This document shows, piece after piece, positions 24,035 through 35,815 of a stretch of DNA of 64,000 bases. Positions within the stretch are counted from its first letter, which is position 1. Every line of letters starts with the position of its first letter. A program made the translations under genes and the position numbers. The DNA is from Akebia trifoliata (Eukaryota > Streptophyta > Magnoliopsida > Ranunculales > Lardizabalaceae), in NCBI GenBank assembly GCA_017979445.1, contig CM030706.1:5435595-5499594 (forward strand), in the 5' to 3' direction. A model generated the notes under the pieces. The model did no database searches, was not told the DNA's origin, and saw only the letters and a program-made list of their open reading frames with translations.

Positions 24035-26759
24035 GTCCATGGAGGAGGATATGTTTGCCACTCTATACGTTAAACATTAAAACACACACACAAGTTCTCT
24101 AGAGGTGGAGATATAAAAGTAATATTTTACAAAATAAATAGATAATAAGTTATATCAATTAGTATAAATATCTATGTACCCACCAGAGATTAGTTGAGAT
24201 GGTAAGATGTGATTAGATTTGCTCTGGAGATCATGCCTTCAAGTCTCTGCATGCCTCTCCACATAAAGTGGCAGCCCACAAAGCAAAATTAATCTTTGAA
24301 TGACAAATGTTTCTAATATTTTAAGATTCAACTTGTTAAAAATTCATTGTTTTATTATTAAACAACAATGGGTCCAACATTGATATAGAAGAAAATCAAG
24401 ATCATCAATCAACCATCATTAGCTTTATCCCGCACCACTGAAAATCTTGGCTCATACCCCTACTCATCACTTAGTCAATTGTTATCACTCTCATGTCACT
24501 TGCAATCCCAAAACCAGTTAATTACAATCAATTTTAAGCTTTCCCCAAGTAAATTAACTAAATTGTACTAACTAATCCCTAAGTTCCAGGAGAACAGTGT
24601 TTGGCATTCTAAGAGTGGGACATCCAACATCCAAGCCATGTGGGCCCGTGTTTTATTCAATTTAAATGTTACAACTTAGGGATTATTAGTGTGGAACATC
24701 AAAGCCCTAGTGAGGCCCACTTGCTCACTTAGTTGTCAAATTAGGAGCCCAGTACGGGTGGGATGCCCATTCCTTATTGAACTCATTAAGATTGTTCATT
24801 TTATGTTTTTTCTTATATAGAAGATCAATATGCAATATATGTTTTGGTAATTCATCATTTATGTAGATGTAAAAGAACTTGCACTATCTTTGGATTCTCA
24901 CTGGATGTTCTCGATCTTCAACTATTGAACTCTTGAGTGTGCCTACAACACAATCTTTCAGGTTACAATAAAATAGAGGAAGAAAAACAATAATGCATTT
25001 GAGTGTCTTTGTCCTTGTATTTATAGTAGGTAGTAAAACTTTAAGATCCCTTAGATTTATTATCAATTTGACCCTTTATCCAATTTAAAAGGTGGACCTT
25101 GATGGGCATGTTTCTAATCAAGATCATTTATTATTCAATCTTTTTTTTCTTTTTCTTTTTTTTGAGATTTTTTATTATAAAAATTATAACCACTTTTAAC
25201 TTTGTCCAATCTCTGATTTTTAGGGATTCGGATTGACTAAGTCACTCTACTAAGTATCTCCATCCCAATATTACCTTGGCCAATTGAGATTTGTACTCAT
25301 AGTCGAAGTTGTAGTCGATTCAACTAAGCTTATCTAATCGCTCAAGCTCAGATGAGTCGTCTCGGATTTTCAACATTTAAGCGGATCCTTAGGTTCCATG
25401 TGTCATCCCCTAGTGGCCTACAAAACATATCCTCCACAGTTTATATAGATAGAAAAGTAGGGGGAGGCTAGGTTGATGTTCGTGGATGGATGGTTTATTA
25501 TTATTGATTTTAGTTTTTTTGGTAAATTAAACAATCACATTGAGAGGGATGACCAGGATAGCAATAGATGCACTCTTTAAATCCTTATTCAAGTTGAGAA
25601 GAGAAATTGGTCCAAAGAGCGATTGGAACATTAAGCTCCGGAGGATCAAATATCGTCAACAAAATTCAAATAGCAATCTTGTGTTAAATTTCATGCCAAT
25701 GACTTAGTCATAGGCTCCCCCATGTTACATATGACAAACCGAAATTCCAATATTGTATGTATCAAAATTAGGCCCAATACTTAGTAACATACCCACCTTT
25801 TGATAATGGGAATTGTTTGATCATCTTTCTCCGAAAAAGAAGCGAAACATAATCAACTTGAATTCGGGATAACTATTTGAAATCTTAGTGAAACACTGGA
25901 TTTGTTATCTCACGTTTACTTTTCATAAAAAAATACCAATTGAAGTGGAGGGTTTCTTCAAACAAATTTGATTTAATAGCGTTCTGTTAGATAGGAACAT
26001 ATTTGATAAATACTAATAACTCTTGGATATAGTATTAGAATTGAACAAGTCATGCAAAGAGCGATTAGAACTTTTTGTCCCCACTTTGTGAAAATTTGTT
26101 AAGTATGAATATGTTTGATACTAGTGACTCGAATGGTGAAATAGTATCTCTCCAAAAAATAATATTTTTTTTTCCGACACACAAAGCTCAAAGAAATAAT
26201 GATCATCAGAAATCAACGAAGTGATATAGATGTAGTGGTAAAAAATATATTCAATTACTGAGAAGATAAATGCTAATTTCAATTAAAAGGAAAGATAAAT
26301 ATTTACTTAGACATTGAAGTTTTTTTAACAAGTACCAGATCTTGATTAGCAAAATATATGTATATTGTAAATTTTATTTTATCCCTTGCAAATTTTTTCA
26401 GTTCACCGAGTAATTTCCAAAGTTTGAACTAATCAAGTAGGCCATTGAAAATTAACTAATTTTTTGAAGCTAAGTATGCAAAAACCCCGCATTTATCTAC
26501 TAATCACCAATTGATTTTCTTGTCAAAAGAAAAAAAAAATGAAAGTAGTGTGAACTAAAATGAAATAGCAATGATGAAACAATAAAGATTGCGCAAAATG
26601 AAAGAAATCTACATGATTAGACAATGAGATCATTGTATTCTTAAGGAAAGATTACATTGTCCTAGAAATCCTAATTATCATCCAATTCAAATCGTATAAG
26701 AAATATTTGATGTGAGATTTTTCAGGTAGACCTATCTGTTGCAATTTTATTATAATAAG

Positions 26760-27415
26760 TCTCTTACTTTTATCAAGTCTGTTACTTGGACAAACCTTAC
26801 TTTATGAATCAACCTATCATGACTAACTTAGTAAGATTTGACTAAAGGTTATTGAGCTCACATGGATTACCAAATTAGTAATCCAACAATACAACTTTCT
26901 AGATTTTGCTTAAAAACCCAAATTCAAAAAAGAATCCTTTTTGAGATTGATCGTAAGTATTGAAAATGGATGGCTACCAAATTAAATCCTAAATTTAAAA
27001 CTAAAATTCAACGGTGAAAATTAATCTTTTTATTTTTATTTTTTCAAATTAGTTTTTAAAATTTTTGAAATTTTTTCCTTTATAACATTGTGGCATAGAT
27101 CATGTTTTTGGATGACACAGATTGATCTCCTTAGAATCCACTTCAAGGTATGTTTAATAACAAATTAATCTCATAAATTTGAATTTTATGATGTGGATCG
27201 CCACTCCAGGGCTAGCTAGATAACAAATTTCATAAAGTAAGGTTCCTTTTGAATTTTCAAAACTCCAAACGAGGTTTTGTAATAAAAATGCAACAGTTAA
27301 GTCTGTCAAGTAAATCTCTGATATTTGAAATAATAAACAATGTTTGTTTTGTTTTGACGGTTGATGGGTCTTAGTAAGGTCTGTTTTCCTTACTAAGTTA
27401 GTAAGGTTAGTGGGA
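26760..27415. repeat. Repeat family B remnants
   Basis: Motifs ACTTAGTAAGATT, ATTGAGCTCA, GGATTACCAA and, at the right end, CCTTACTAAGTTAGTAAGG recur in the WBP11-like gene intron at 44272-44618 and, in part, upstream of the receptor kinase. A fragment with AGATTACCGTATTAGCAATCC lies at about 28448-28470. Several partial copies appear joined and ends were not resolved. Confidence 0.45.
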
Positions 27416-27637
27416 CTCATTTGAAATACCTCAATTTGCCTCCATTTACTTTTCGTACAGGGTTTATGGATCGAATTTCATACAAATCAAGTCCATCCAG
27501 ATTAGCTGTCATGAAGCGTTGACTTCCTAGCCCTAACCCTAAGTCCCTCACACATCATTCTGACAAGAGTCTTGTCTACCCACACGCCTACTAAATGGCT
27601 CATCGTCACGACAATGAGCAAAGTACGGGGAAAAAAT

Positions 27638-27947
27638 AGAGAGCTGCTATTAGCAGCCCAAATTTTACTTATTACATCCTAATTTTTTAAATCATTTATC
27701 ACACCCTAATTAATAATTAAAACACATAAATTATAATCCCAACGTTACAAAACATTATATCACTAATTGAAACAATTCTAACAATAATTTACGATTATGA
27801 TTAAGTTCATATAAAATAAAAAATCCCAAAAAATAATCTAAAAAATAAAAGAACTTCTACGAGGACCCCAATTTTTATTTATTCTCAATTATTCTTTTTT
27901 TTTTTTAATTATAAATTGAGGTGTGATAGAGTACCAATAACAGTTCT
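27638..27947. repeat. MITE family A, copy 2
   Basis: The left end is GAGAGCTGCTATTAGCAGCCC followed by AATTTTACTTATTACA. The right end is the rough inverse, GTACCAATAACAGTTCT. Size is about 310 bp, with no coding capacity. Confidence 0.55.
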
Positions 27948-29242
27948 AAAAAAAAATCTGATTGGGTTTTAGCCGAAAGCTGGATCCACTAAATAGTCCA
28001 CCTCTTCCGAGTGCGAAACGACCTATTTGTTGGAACCAAAACTATGGCCCACGTAATAGTTTATCTACCCATTAAAATATCCCTTATTGATCAATCACCA
28101 TTTTTATTACATGTATGCACCCACCAAAAATATATGGGCAATCAGAGGGGGAGTTAGGATTTTCTTTTAGTGGGGGCAAATTTATAGTTAATTGGAGAGG
28201 GAGGGGGCAAAAATTGGAGGAAGACGAGGGAGTGGGGGTAACAAGGTCAATCAGGGCATGTCAATGATTCAAAATGTAGGGGTATCTCAAATTTAAATAA
28301 TATAAATTTAATAATACCTAAAATGCCCCTGTGGGCAAATGTTACTTCAACTTTTGGTGCACACAAATTGTCCACCATGGGGTCCACACTCTACGGGACA
28401 TAACTTAAGTTATATTTTAACTCTTATTGCGAGTCCTTCAAATCAAATAGATTACCGTATTAGCAATCCAACACTACAATCCCGTAGATTTCATGAAAAA
28501 AATCATATAAAAAGAAAAATTCAAAAATCTATTTAGTAAATATTTAAAGTAGTTCATGCACCTTAAATTAAATTAAAGACATACTTTCCCTCATTATGGT
28601 CCTCCAAGAAAAATAAATTAAAATATCCTCACCTTCAACCAATGAATATTTTATTCATTTTCTTCTAATTGATTTAAAAGTTGAATAAAGTATAAATAAA
28701 TAAAAGAAAGGACTTATGGGGAGAAAAGAATTCGAATTAAAAAATAAAAAATAAAATAAGGAATTGTGGATGACGAGCCTAGAAACGCACCAAGCTCGTA
28801 TTTGAATTCACATCACAAACCCAAAGTCAAAGTAGCGCATCCGAGACGCACCACGACATTGAAGCGTGGAAGGAGGCACACGGCCAGAGTTGGATGCATG
28901 TTATGGAATAGTTGACTAGATAAAAGTCAAGAGTCAAGACATATAGTCACAATCTTGAGATGTTCAATTAAAGATCTCCAAAAATTATAAATGAGACTCA
29001 TGAATGTTAAGAAATGAATACAATTTTAATATTTGCTAATTATGATTTTGTTAAATTGGTTACTAACTTGATTAGCAAAAATGTAATAGTCGAAGAATCT
29101 CAAGACAACAAAACCATCCAAACTTGATCTGATTGAAGATTCGAATTTTTTCCACCAAAAAATAATCGACAAATTCTGCAAAGAAGAAATTTTCTTATTA
29201 TCCCTAAGACCGTTGAAGAATAAATGTGTTTGGTAATAAATC

Positions 29243-29793
29243 AAGAGAGTTGCTATTGGAACTTCAACTTTTACTTGTTACACTCCAATTAAAATTAAAA
29301 AAAAAGTTAAGTGAATGATTAAGAATACTGTAAAAGATGAGGTGCCAATAGAAACTCTCTCTTAGATTTTTATTTGCTAGATTTAGGATTTTATATGGGC
29401 TGTGACCCTATTTGTAAACAAGTATTGAAGTTGTTTGAACGTGTTATAATTATGAGTCGTGATAATCTAACGCTCTTTTTTCAGACATCCCTTGTATGCC
29501 CCCATCACAAAATCGTAGATCTCATCACAAAGCTATAGATCTTTTACTTCGGGATACACAAGAAAAAGATTATGATTCTATAACTACCACATCAAGAAAC
29601 ATATGAGGGACATCTGAAAAAAGGGCGTCAGATTATCATTAGTCTATAATTATTTGTAACGTTGAAGCGCTAACTTGAACCAAACTTTTGTAATGTTCGA
29701 ACGGTGTGTTTGAACTTTAATTAGGGTGTCATAAATAATTTGAAATTTTGGAATGCAATAAGTAAAATTTGGGGTGCCAATAACAGCTCTCTT
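29243..29793. repeat. MITE family A, copy 3, with a nested element
   Basis: The left end is AGAGAGTTGCTATTGGAAC and the right end is GGGGTGCCAATAACAGCTCTCT, inverse to each other. A right-type end also lies internally near 29340-29357. The middle is interrupted by a separate palindromic element (29460-29638). Confidence 0.6.
29460..29638. repeat. Palindromic element nested in family A copy 3
   Basis: TGATAATCTAACGCTCTTTTT at the left is mirrored by AAAAAGGGCGTCAGATTATCA at the right. The arms are about 40 bases and the total 179 bp. It is absent from the family A copy at 638-982. Confidence 0.65.
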
Positions 29794-29935
29794 CATCAAG
29801 ATCAAGATATTGAAAAAGTATTTTTATCATTCAATATAAGTCTCCAACAGAAGACCTCGGTCAAGGGTATAGATTTCCTTTTGACTTGCAAGTTATAAGT
29901 ATTGTACACCAAATCACCACCTACATATTACAGTA

Positions 29936-31831
29936 TCATAGGCACTGCGACTCCTTCAAAACTCGATGTCCACGTGTACGGCTACGAATCCGTTTCAACT
30001 CTTGAACAACCTCCTTAGCATCCGGACGATCATCCTTATCAGCTGCCACACAACGAAACGCCAACTCCGCAACAGCATCAACGCTGCACATCACCTCTTC
30101 TTCAAGCATCAAAACCGGGTCCACAACCTGATGCAACGAACCCAATTGTATCTTCGAAACCATCAGATCAGCCAAAGCCATCTCTCTCTTCTCTCTCGCA
30201 AGATCCACAGCCTTCATCCCTGAAATCAACTCCAACAAAACAACTCCAAAACTATACAAATCGCTCTTCTCTGTCAATCTAAACGACTTATAGTAATCTG
30301 GATCTAAGTACCCAGGCGTACCCTGTGGTCCAGTCCACACGTAACCGTACCCGGGTCCGGATCCGGATCCGGATGAAGACGAAGAAGATGAATCAGAGAA
30401 GACTAGAAGCCTCGAAAGCCCAAAGTCCCCAACTTTGATTCTCATATCTTTTTCAACAAAGATGTTTGATGAAGTTATGTCTCTGTGAACGATTGGTGGT
30501 TGGACAGAGAAGTGGAGGTATTCGATTGCCATGGCTGTCTGTAACGCGATTTCGAGTCTTACTTCCCATGATAAAGATGACCCTTTTAAGTTCTTGGATC
30601 CATGGAGATGATCTGCTAGAGTTCCATTTGGGACGTAATCGTAGACAAGAAGAAGTCCTCTAGGATCGCAACAGTACCCATGAAGTTTAACTAGGTTTGG
30701 GTGATCTATTGAGGAGAGAATTAAGATTTCGTTGCAGAAAGATTTGGTTGAAGCGGCCATGGATTGAGGTCTGTGGAGCTTTTTAACGGCTACGATTCGT
30801 CCATCGTAGAGTTGACCTAAGTAAACCGAACCGAACCCTCCGTCTCCGATTTTTCGTCTTCGGTCGAACCGATTTGTGGAGGATTCGAGTTCTTCGTAGG
30901 TGAACATGGGTGGGAGGAGATTTGCAGAGCGGAATCGATGGAGGAAAAGAATTGTAGACTTAGGGTCTTCTTCATCTTCGGATAATTTCATCTCTGTGTA
31001 TTTCGAAATCGCCATTAAAACTGCAATTACGAACAGAAAACACATTGAGATGAAGAGAATGGATAATAGAAGGATTCGATTAGGGTTATCTTGACGAATC
31101 CAAGGTGTTTGGGGATTTTTCTGAGAGATAAAACAAAGGAAGGGTCTTGTTGGATCCGAGGAATTAAACCCACAAACTCCATTGTTGGTCTGGCAAGCTT
31201 TGCAATTTGAGAAATAAGTGTCGTGGTCTTCATCCCAATCGACTTGAATCCCCATTTTGAGAAATTTTTTTAAGAAATCCAAGATGTCTCCTTCACAGCT
31301 CTGTTCGAGTGTTTGTTGGTTGGGTTCGCAACCATGAAGAAGACGAATTGGGGTTTGAAAAAGCTCGCATTCCCAATTGGAAAGACTGCAAGTTGGGGGC
31401 TTTGAAAGTGAGCAAGGTTGAAGAACTGAGAGAAGAGAGCAGGAATAAGAGGAGAATCGAAATGGGGAACCAGAGAGATTGATTGGGCGATTGGGGATGT
31501 GAAATGGGTTGATGGAGGATGGGTTTGGAGAGAGAAGGAGAGATGTTGAGTTGGGTTGATGGGCGAGGATTGAGAAGGTGAAGTTGTTAATGGAGATGGT
31601 TGAGTGAGGGGTGGAGCAGTTGACTTGGAAGAATGGGTGGCCATAACATGGAGATGAAGAGAAGGGGAAAGAAAGAGGAGAACTGAAAGGAGGACATGTT
31701 GAAGATGGGGATATCTGTGTTGGTGGTGAAGAACATTTGTGAGTTTGGGAAGTTGTGAGACAGATGAACAGAGGAGAGAAGATGAAGATGATGGTGAGAG
31801 TGATCGAGTGGAGCGGTGTTGGATGAGGCAT
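29936..31831 (-). CDS. LRK10L-like receptor-like serine/threonine kinase
   Basis: A single exon of 631 residues. A signal peptide (about 1-29) is followed by a Cys-rich extracellular part with GUB_WAK-type and WAK-associated segments (C33 to about C233), a transmembrane segment (about 253-275) and a cytoplasmic kinase (about 328-615). Kinase hallmarks are complete: the Gly loop GDGGFGSV, K350 in VAVKK, E368, HRD with D451 and N456, DFG with D469, and GTPGYLDPDYY. HRDITSSN rather than the usual HRDVK is characteristic of one LRK10L subgroup (resembling Arabidopsis At1g25390, from memory). A Ser/Gly run (479-492) lengthens the activation segment. The protein should sit in the plasma membrane, and the ligand is unknown. 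A foldback element lies about 200 bp upstream. Confidence 0.92.
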   Translation of the reverse strand: MPHPTPLHSITLTIIFIFSPLFICLTTSQTHKCSSPPTQISPSSTCPPFSSPLSFPFSSSPCYGHPFFQVNCSTPHSTISINNFTFSILAHQPNSTSLLLSPNPSSINPFHIPNRPINLSGSPFRFSSYSCSLLSVLQPCSLSKPPTCSLSNWECELFQTPIRLLHGCEPNQQTLEQSCEGDILDFLKKFLKMGIQVDWDEDHDTYFSNCKACQTNNGVCGFNSSDPTRPFLCFISQKNPQTPWIRQDNPNRILLLSILFISMCFLFVIAVLMAISKYTEMKLSEDEEDPKSTILFLHRFRSANLLPPMFTYEELESSTNRFDRRRKIGDGGFGSVYLGQLYDGRIVAVKKLHRPQSMAASTKSFCNEILILSSIDHPNLVKLHGYCCDPRGLLLVYDYVPNGTLADHLHGSKNLKGSSLSWEVRLEIALQTAMAIEYLHFSVQPPIVHRDITSSNIFVEKDMRIKVGDFGLSRLLVFSDSSSSSSSGSGSGPGYGYVWTGPQGTPGYLDPDYYKSFRLTEKSDLYSFGVVLLELISGMKAVDLAREKREMALADLMVSKIQLGSLHQVVDPVLMLEEEVMCSVDAVAELAFRCVAADKDDRPDAKEVVQELKRIRSRTRGHRVLKESQCL

Positions 31832-32029
31832 GGAATAGTAGAAAAGTGATTGGTGCTCTCATCAATGGACAGAGAAGTTGGGGATCTGATATTCTCTTCT
31901 ACGGAAGTATGGATTTGCGGAGAGAGAGAGACTTGGGTTTGTACTTTGTAGAGAGAAGGAGACGAGATCACGTGAAGTGAAGTGGGTGGGTGAAAACAAA
32001 ATAAAGTAATAATAAATGAGTCCGACTAG

Positions 32030-32212
32030 CCTTACTAAGATAGTGAGAAAGAAAAGACCTTACTAAGCCTCATCCACCATCAAAAAGACCCCTGATTTGA
32101 TTAAACTAGTCCTTAAGATTAGTTTTAAAACTCGAGGTATCTTTATCATCTCGAGGTCTTTTTGACGGTGGATGAGGGTTAGTAAGACTTTTTTCTCACT
32201 ATGTTAGTAAGG
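32030..32212. mobile_element. Foldback MITE (family B type) upstream of the kinase
   Basis: The two ends are inverse over about 60 bases: CCTTACTAAGATAGTGAGAAA at the left, with the inverse ending CTATGTTAGTAAGG at the right. The internal arms carry CTCATCCACC and AAAAAGACC. The left flank GAGTCCGACTAGC is shared with the WBP11-like intron element at 44272, so the family may extend to it. No coding capacity. Confidence 0.75.
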
Positions 32213-32376
32213 AAAGGGTTTCTCATAATAAATATAGGAAAATTCGTTGGAGAACGAATGTGGAGGGACCCTTCGATTTAAATTTTCAAACTGTTGTCAA
32301 TCAGACATTACTTTAGAGCCCCACGCTTTGTGGAAACTAGTTTTGTGTGGGGTCCACTTAGCTGATTTTTTCTCAT

Positions 32377-32673
32377 GAGAATTACTATTGGTACTCCAAC
32401 TTTTACTTCAGACACCCAATTTGTTTTAAATTACTTATCACACCCCTTCACAATTCAAACATTATCGAGATTTGGCTCATGTTTACCAATCAACATTACA
32501 AAACATTATAACACTTATATAAAAAATCAGTAGTTTTTAATTTAGGATTAGGCTCATAAAAAATTCTAAATATTAAAAAAAATAGAAATAGAATTCAAAA
32601 AATAGAGAATTACTATTAACACCCCAACTTTCACTCATTCTCAAACATTGGGGTGCCAATAGCAGCTCTCTTT
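32377..32673. repeat. MITE family A, copy 4
   Basis: The left end is GAGAATTACTATTGGTACTCC and the right end is GGGGTGCCAATAGCAGCTCTC. A second left-type end at about 32605-32635 suggests two elements run together. Confidence 0.55.
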
Positions 32674-32956
32674 GATTTACCTTCCACGTTTTGATGAATA
32701 TTTGAGAGATACCTCCTAATGTTTTTAAACTAATGATGAGGCTCATTTCTCACAAACATTTTCCAGGCTTTTAAACTTTAATAGCAAACTCATGTATCAT
32801 TAATTTTTTTTTTTTCTAACTTTTAAATAATGTATATCAATCCAATCAAATTTGAACTAGTGTGGGGAAATGATCGTGACAAAAGGAATTCCATATAATC
32901 AAAGGGGCATGTCATTTAGGTCTGTCACTAGCTAATCAAAAATTCAAATGGAAATT

Positions 32957-33252
32957 TGTTAAGGTCCGTTATTTTAGTATTTAGGATATACGATTATGTT
33001 ATTTAGTAGTTAAGAGTCTAATTGCTAATTAGGTATTTTATTATTTTAAGATTCCTTCTATTTTACTAATTTAGGAAGTTTTATTAAATTAGGAGTCTAA
33101 TATTTGTAAGTTTGAGTCAAAATCTTTTTTTTATATATTGGAGGATTAATGCGTTTTTTTTCAAGCAATCAATAATAATAAATTAATTAATTTGGAGGAA
33201 GATCTCTTTGACATGGATCAAAATTGTCTATAGGATCTAGGATACTATTATC
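32957..33252 (+). repeat. LTR copy A
   Basis: It begins TGTTAAGGTCCG and shares TATTTAGGATATACGA, TTGCTAATTAGGTATTTTATT and a GGAGGAAGATC segment with the other copies. It is followed by a diverged primer-binding site. Confidence 0.75.
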
Positions 33253-34162
33253 TGATATCAAAACAAACAAACTTGATGCAAAAGATGGTGGTTGTTAAGG
33301 AGTTGAGTGAGAGCATTGACTCATTTGAACCGCAGTTTGATCAACTAAACACTAATGTTCACGAGTTGAAAGAAGGGATGCGGGCGATTCAAACAACCTT
33401 GAAATGTTTGGTAGCAGACCAAGTGCCAGTTCAAAAAGTGTTGTTTGCTTTTGTTAATGTTCAACAAGGTAGCAAAGCAATACAATGTCGTCCACTTCAT
33501 ATCGATTTTCCAAGGTTTGACGGAGATGATCCGGAAAGCTAGATTTTTCGAATTGAACAATATCAATAGTTGAATGGTTTGCCCAATGATTTCCTTAGGC
33601 TTGGTTCACCTAACCGGAGATGTTATAGCATGGTACATTAGATGACTCGTTCGATTAGGTTAATGTCATGGACTCAATTCACCCGGACCCTATGTTTTCG
33701 ATTTGGCTCTCAAAAGTTCGCGGATCTATGTGCATGGTTATTTAAACTCAAACAAATTGATACAGTTCATGAATTTCAAGGCCTATTTGGAAAGCTTGCA
33801 TATCGAGATATCGGTTTACTAGAATCATTTTTAATTAGTTGTTTTGTCTCAGGCTTAAGTGACGATATATGTGTTGTAGTTTTATTACTTGGGTTTGGTT
33901 CACTAATTGAAGAATTTGACCAACAACTCTTGAGTTAAAGGCACCTCCTGGGCTTCCTCCTATCAATCGACTTTTCTTGATAAAGCAAGTGGAGCGGCGA
34001 TCAAAGGGTCTTTATTCTAATTGCAACGAACTATTCAAACTGGGACATCGTTGCAAGAAACCTCAACTACTCCTTTTGAAGATAGATGCGGACATGCTAA
34101 AGGAAGAATTTGCTTTTGAAATTTTTTGGACTTAAAGAACAAGTCATCTTAAAGGGGGTGGA
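33253..34162 (+). pseudogene. Decayed Ty3/gypsy gag, internal region 1
   Basis: Translated pieces include a 'HIDFPRFDGDDPE' motif (33503-33541), then stops, then a frame at 33642-33938 with 'SWTQFTRTL', 'RFGSQKFADL' and 'FLISCFVSGL', which are gypsy gag landmarks. A zinc-knuckle-like CNELFKLGHRCKKPQ follows near 34021-34065. Several stops and shifts break it. No pol region is present. Confidence 0.75.
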
Positions 34163-34426
34163 TGTTAGGATACGTTATTTTAGTATTTAGGATATACGAC
34201 TATGTTATTTAGTAGTTAGGAGTCTAATTGCTAATTAGGTATTTTATTATTTTAGGATTCCTTATATTTTAATAATTTAGAAAGTTTTATTAAATCAGGA
34301 GTCTAATCTTTGTACGTTGGAGTTAAAATCCTTCATTTATATATTAGAGGATGTAATACGTTTTTTTCTTTCTTCAAACAGTCAATAAAAATAAATAGAT
34401 TAATTATAGGATCTACGATATTATCA
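34163..34426 (+). repeat. LTR copy B (shared middle LTR)
   Basis: It begins TGTTAGGATACG after a polypurine tract and ends TTATCA before TGGTATTAAAGC. It lacks the GGAGGAAGATC..TTGTCTA block that copies A and C carry near their right ends, so it is shorter. Confidence 0.75.
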
Positions 34427-35210
34427 TCTGGTATTAAAGCAAACGATTTTGATGTCAAAGATGGTGACTGTTCAAGAGTTGAGTGAGATAATAGACTCAT
34501 TACAGCCTCGATTTGATCAACGAAATATTGGTGTTCATAAGTTGAAAGAAGGAATGCGGATGATTCAAACAATCCTGGAGCTTTTGGTTGCAGATCAAAT
34601 ACTAGTTCTAGAAGCGACACATGCTCATGCTAATGTACAACAAAGAGTAGAAAATCAACAAGGCAGCATAGTAATACAAAGTTGTCCGCTTCATATCAAT
34701 TTCCCAAGGTTTGATGGAGATGATTCAAAAGGTTGGATTTTTCGGACTAAACAATATCAATAACTGAATGACTTTCCCAATGAATAAATGATTTCCTTGG
34801 CCCCGGTCCACTTAACCAGAGAAGCTATAGCATGGTATCATTGGATTACTCGTTTGATTGGGTTAATGTCAAGAACCCAATTCACTTGGGGCCTCTACTC
34901 TTGATTTGGCTCTTGGGAGTTCGTAGATTTGAGTGCAACGTTTTCTAAACTCAAACAAATTGATACGATTCTTGAACTCCAAGGCCAATTTGAAAAACTT
35001 ATAACCGCGTTACCGATCAAAAGATCTTTTTTTTTTTTCAATTGCGATGAGCTAATCACACCAGGACATCGTTGCAAGAAACCTCGACTACTTTTTTTGG
35101 AGACTGATGCGGATACACTAAAGGACGAAGTCACTTTTAAAAATTTGGGACAAAGTTGCTTTTAAAATTTTTTCGACTTGAGGGCAAGTCGTTTTAAAGA
35201 GGGGATGTAT
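34427..35210 (+). pseudogene. Decayed Ty3/gypsy gag, internal region 2
   Basis: The frame 34449-34763 matches internal region 1 and ends in 'HINFPRFDGDDSKGWIF' followed by a stop. Near 35040-35100 a zinc-knuckle remnant reads CDELITPGHRCKKPR. The central part of gag present in region 1 is shortened here. Confidence 0.72.
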
Positions 35211-35512
35211 GTTAGGATATGTTATTTTAGTATTTAGGATATACAAATATGTTATTTTAGTGGTTAGGAGTCTAGTTGCTAATTAGGTATTTTATATTTT
35301 AAGATTATTTCTTTTTTATTAATTTAGAAAATTGTATTAAATTAGGAATCTAAATCTTTGTATGTTGGAGTCAAACTCCTTCTTTTATATATTGGAGGAT
35401 GTAATACGTTTTTTTTTTCTTCAAACAATCAATAAAAATAAATAAATAAATTTGGAGGAAGATCCCCTTTGAAGTGGATCAAAATTGTCTATAGGATTTA
35501 TGATACCATTAT
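35211..35512 (+). repeat. LTR copy C
   Basis: It begins TGTTAGGATATG after a polypurine tract. Similarity to the other copies ends near 35512 within GATACCATTA. A target duplication with the left edge was not found. Confidence 0.72.
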
Positions 35513-35815
35513 GTTTGAATTCGTATTCAAAATTTTGGATATTATCCTAAAATTTCTGATATTGAATTCAATTCGAATATTGTGTTAACATTCAAATGTA
35601 TATCAAATATCAATTTGAATGTTGATATATTTGATAAAATACGATCCAATTTAAAAAACATAAATATAATAATTATATTTATTATATACTATATATGTGT
35701 TAAACATAATTTCCTTTTAATGAAATTTACATTACATTTTCAATATCCCCTTTCTCCAAACTCTTCACCATTTTTATATACCCCAAATACTATCTTTCTA
35801 TTTTGGATAATGCTG

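Larger units (their letters stand above)
20917..29935. other. Long gene-free spacer
   Basis: Nine kilobases without a supportable coding region: short frames show no family resemblance and there are no paired splice signals. The spacer contains the inverted-repeat element 21284-21661, the four-arm foldback 23628-23993, AT microsatellites, and repeat families A and B toward the right. The stretches 21670-23620, 24040-26720 and 28000-29240 are AT-rich and show nothing I recognise. Confidence 0.6.
32957..35512 (+). mobile_element. Tandem LTR-gag-LTR-gag-LTR retrotransposon array
   Basis: Three related LTRs (32957-33252, 34163-34426, 35211-35512) enclose two short internal regions. Each LTR begins TGTTA..G. 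Primer-binding-like sequence (TGATATCAAAAC, TGGTATTAAAGC) follows the first and second LTRs. Purine tracts (AAAGGGGGTGGA, AAAGAGGGGATGTA) precede the second and third. The internal regions carry only decayed gag-like frames, with no protease, polymerase or integrase. The shared middle LTR is the product expected of recombination between elements. Ty3/gypsy affinity is inferred from gag. Confidence 0.85.

Noticed and set aside
31270..31971. 233-residue minus-strand frame overlapping the kinase
   Set aside because: It is a low-complexity Ser/Pro/Leu shadow of the kinase N-terminus in another frame with no family features.
32957..35512. Regularly spaced repeats considered as a CRISPR-like array
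   Set aside because: The repeats are about 300-bp LTRs with primer-binding and purine tracts around gag remnants in a plant genome.
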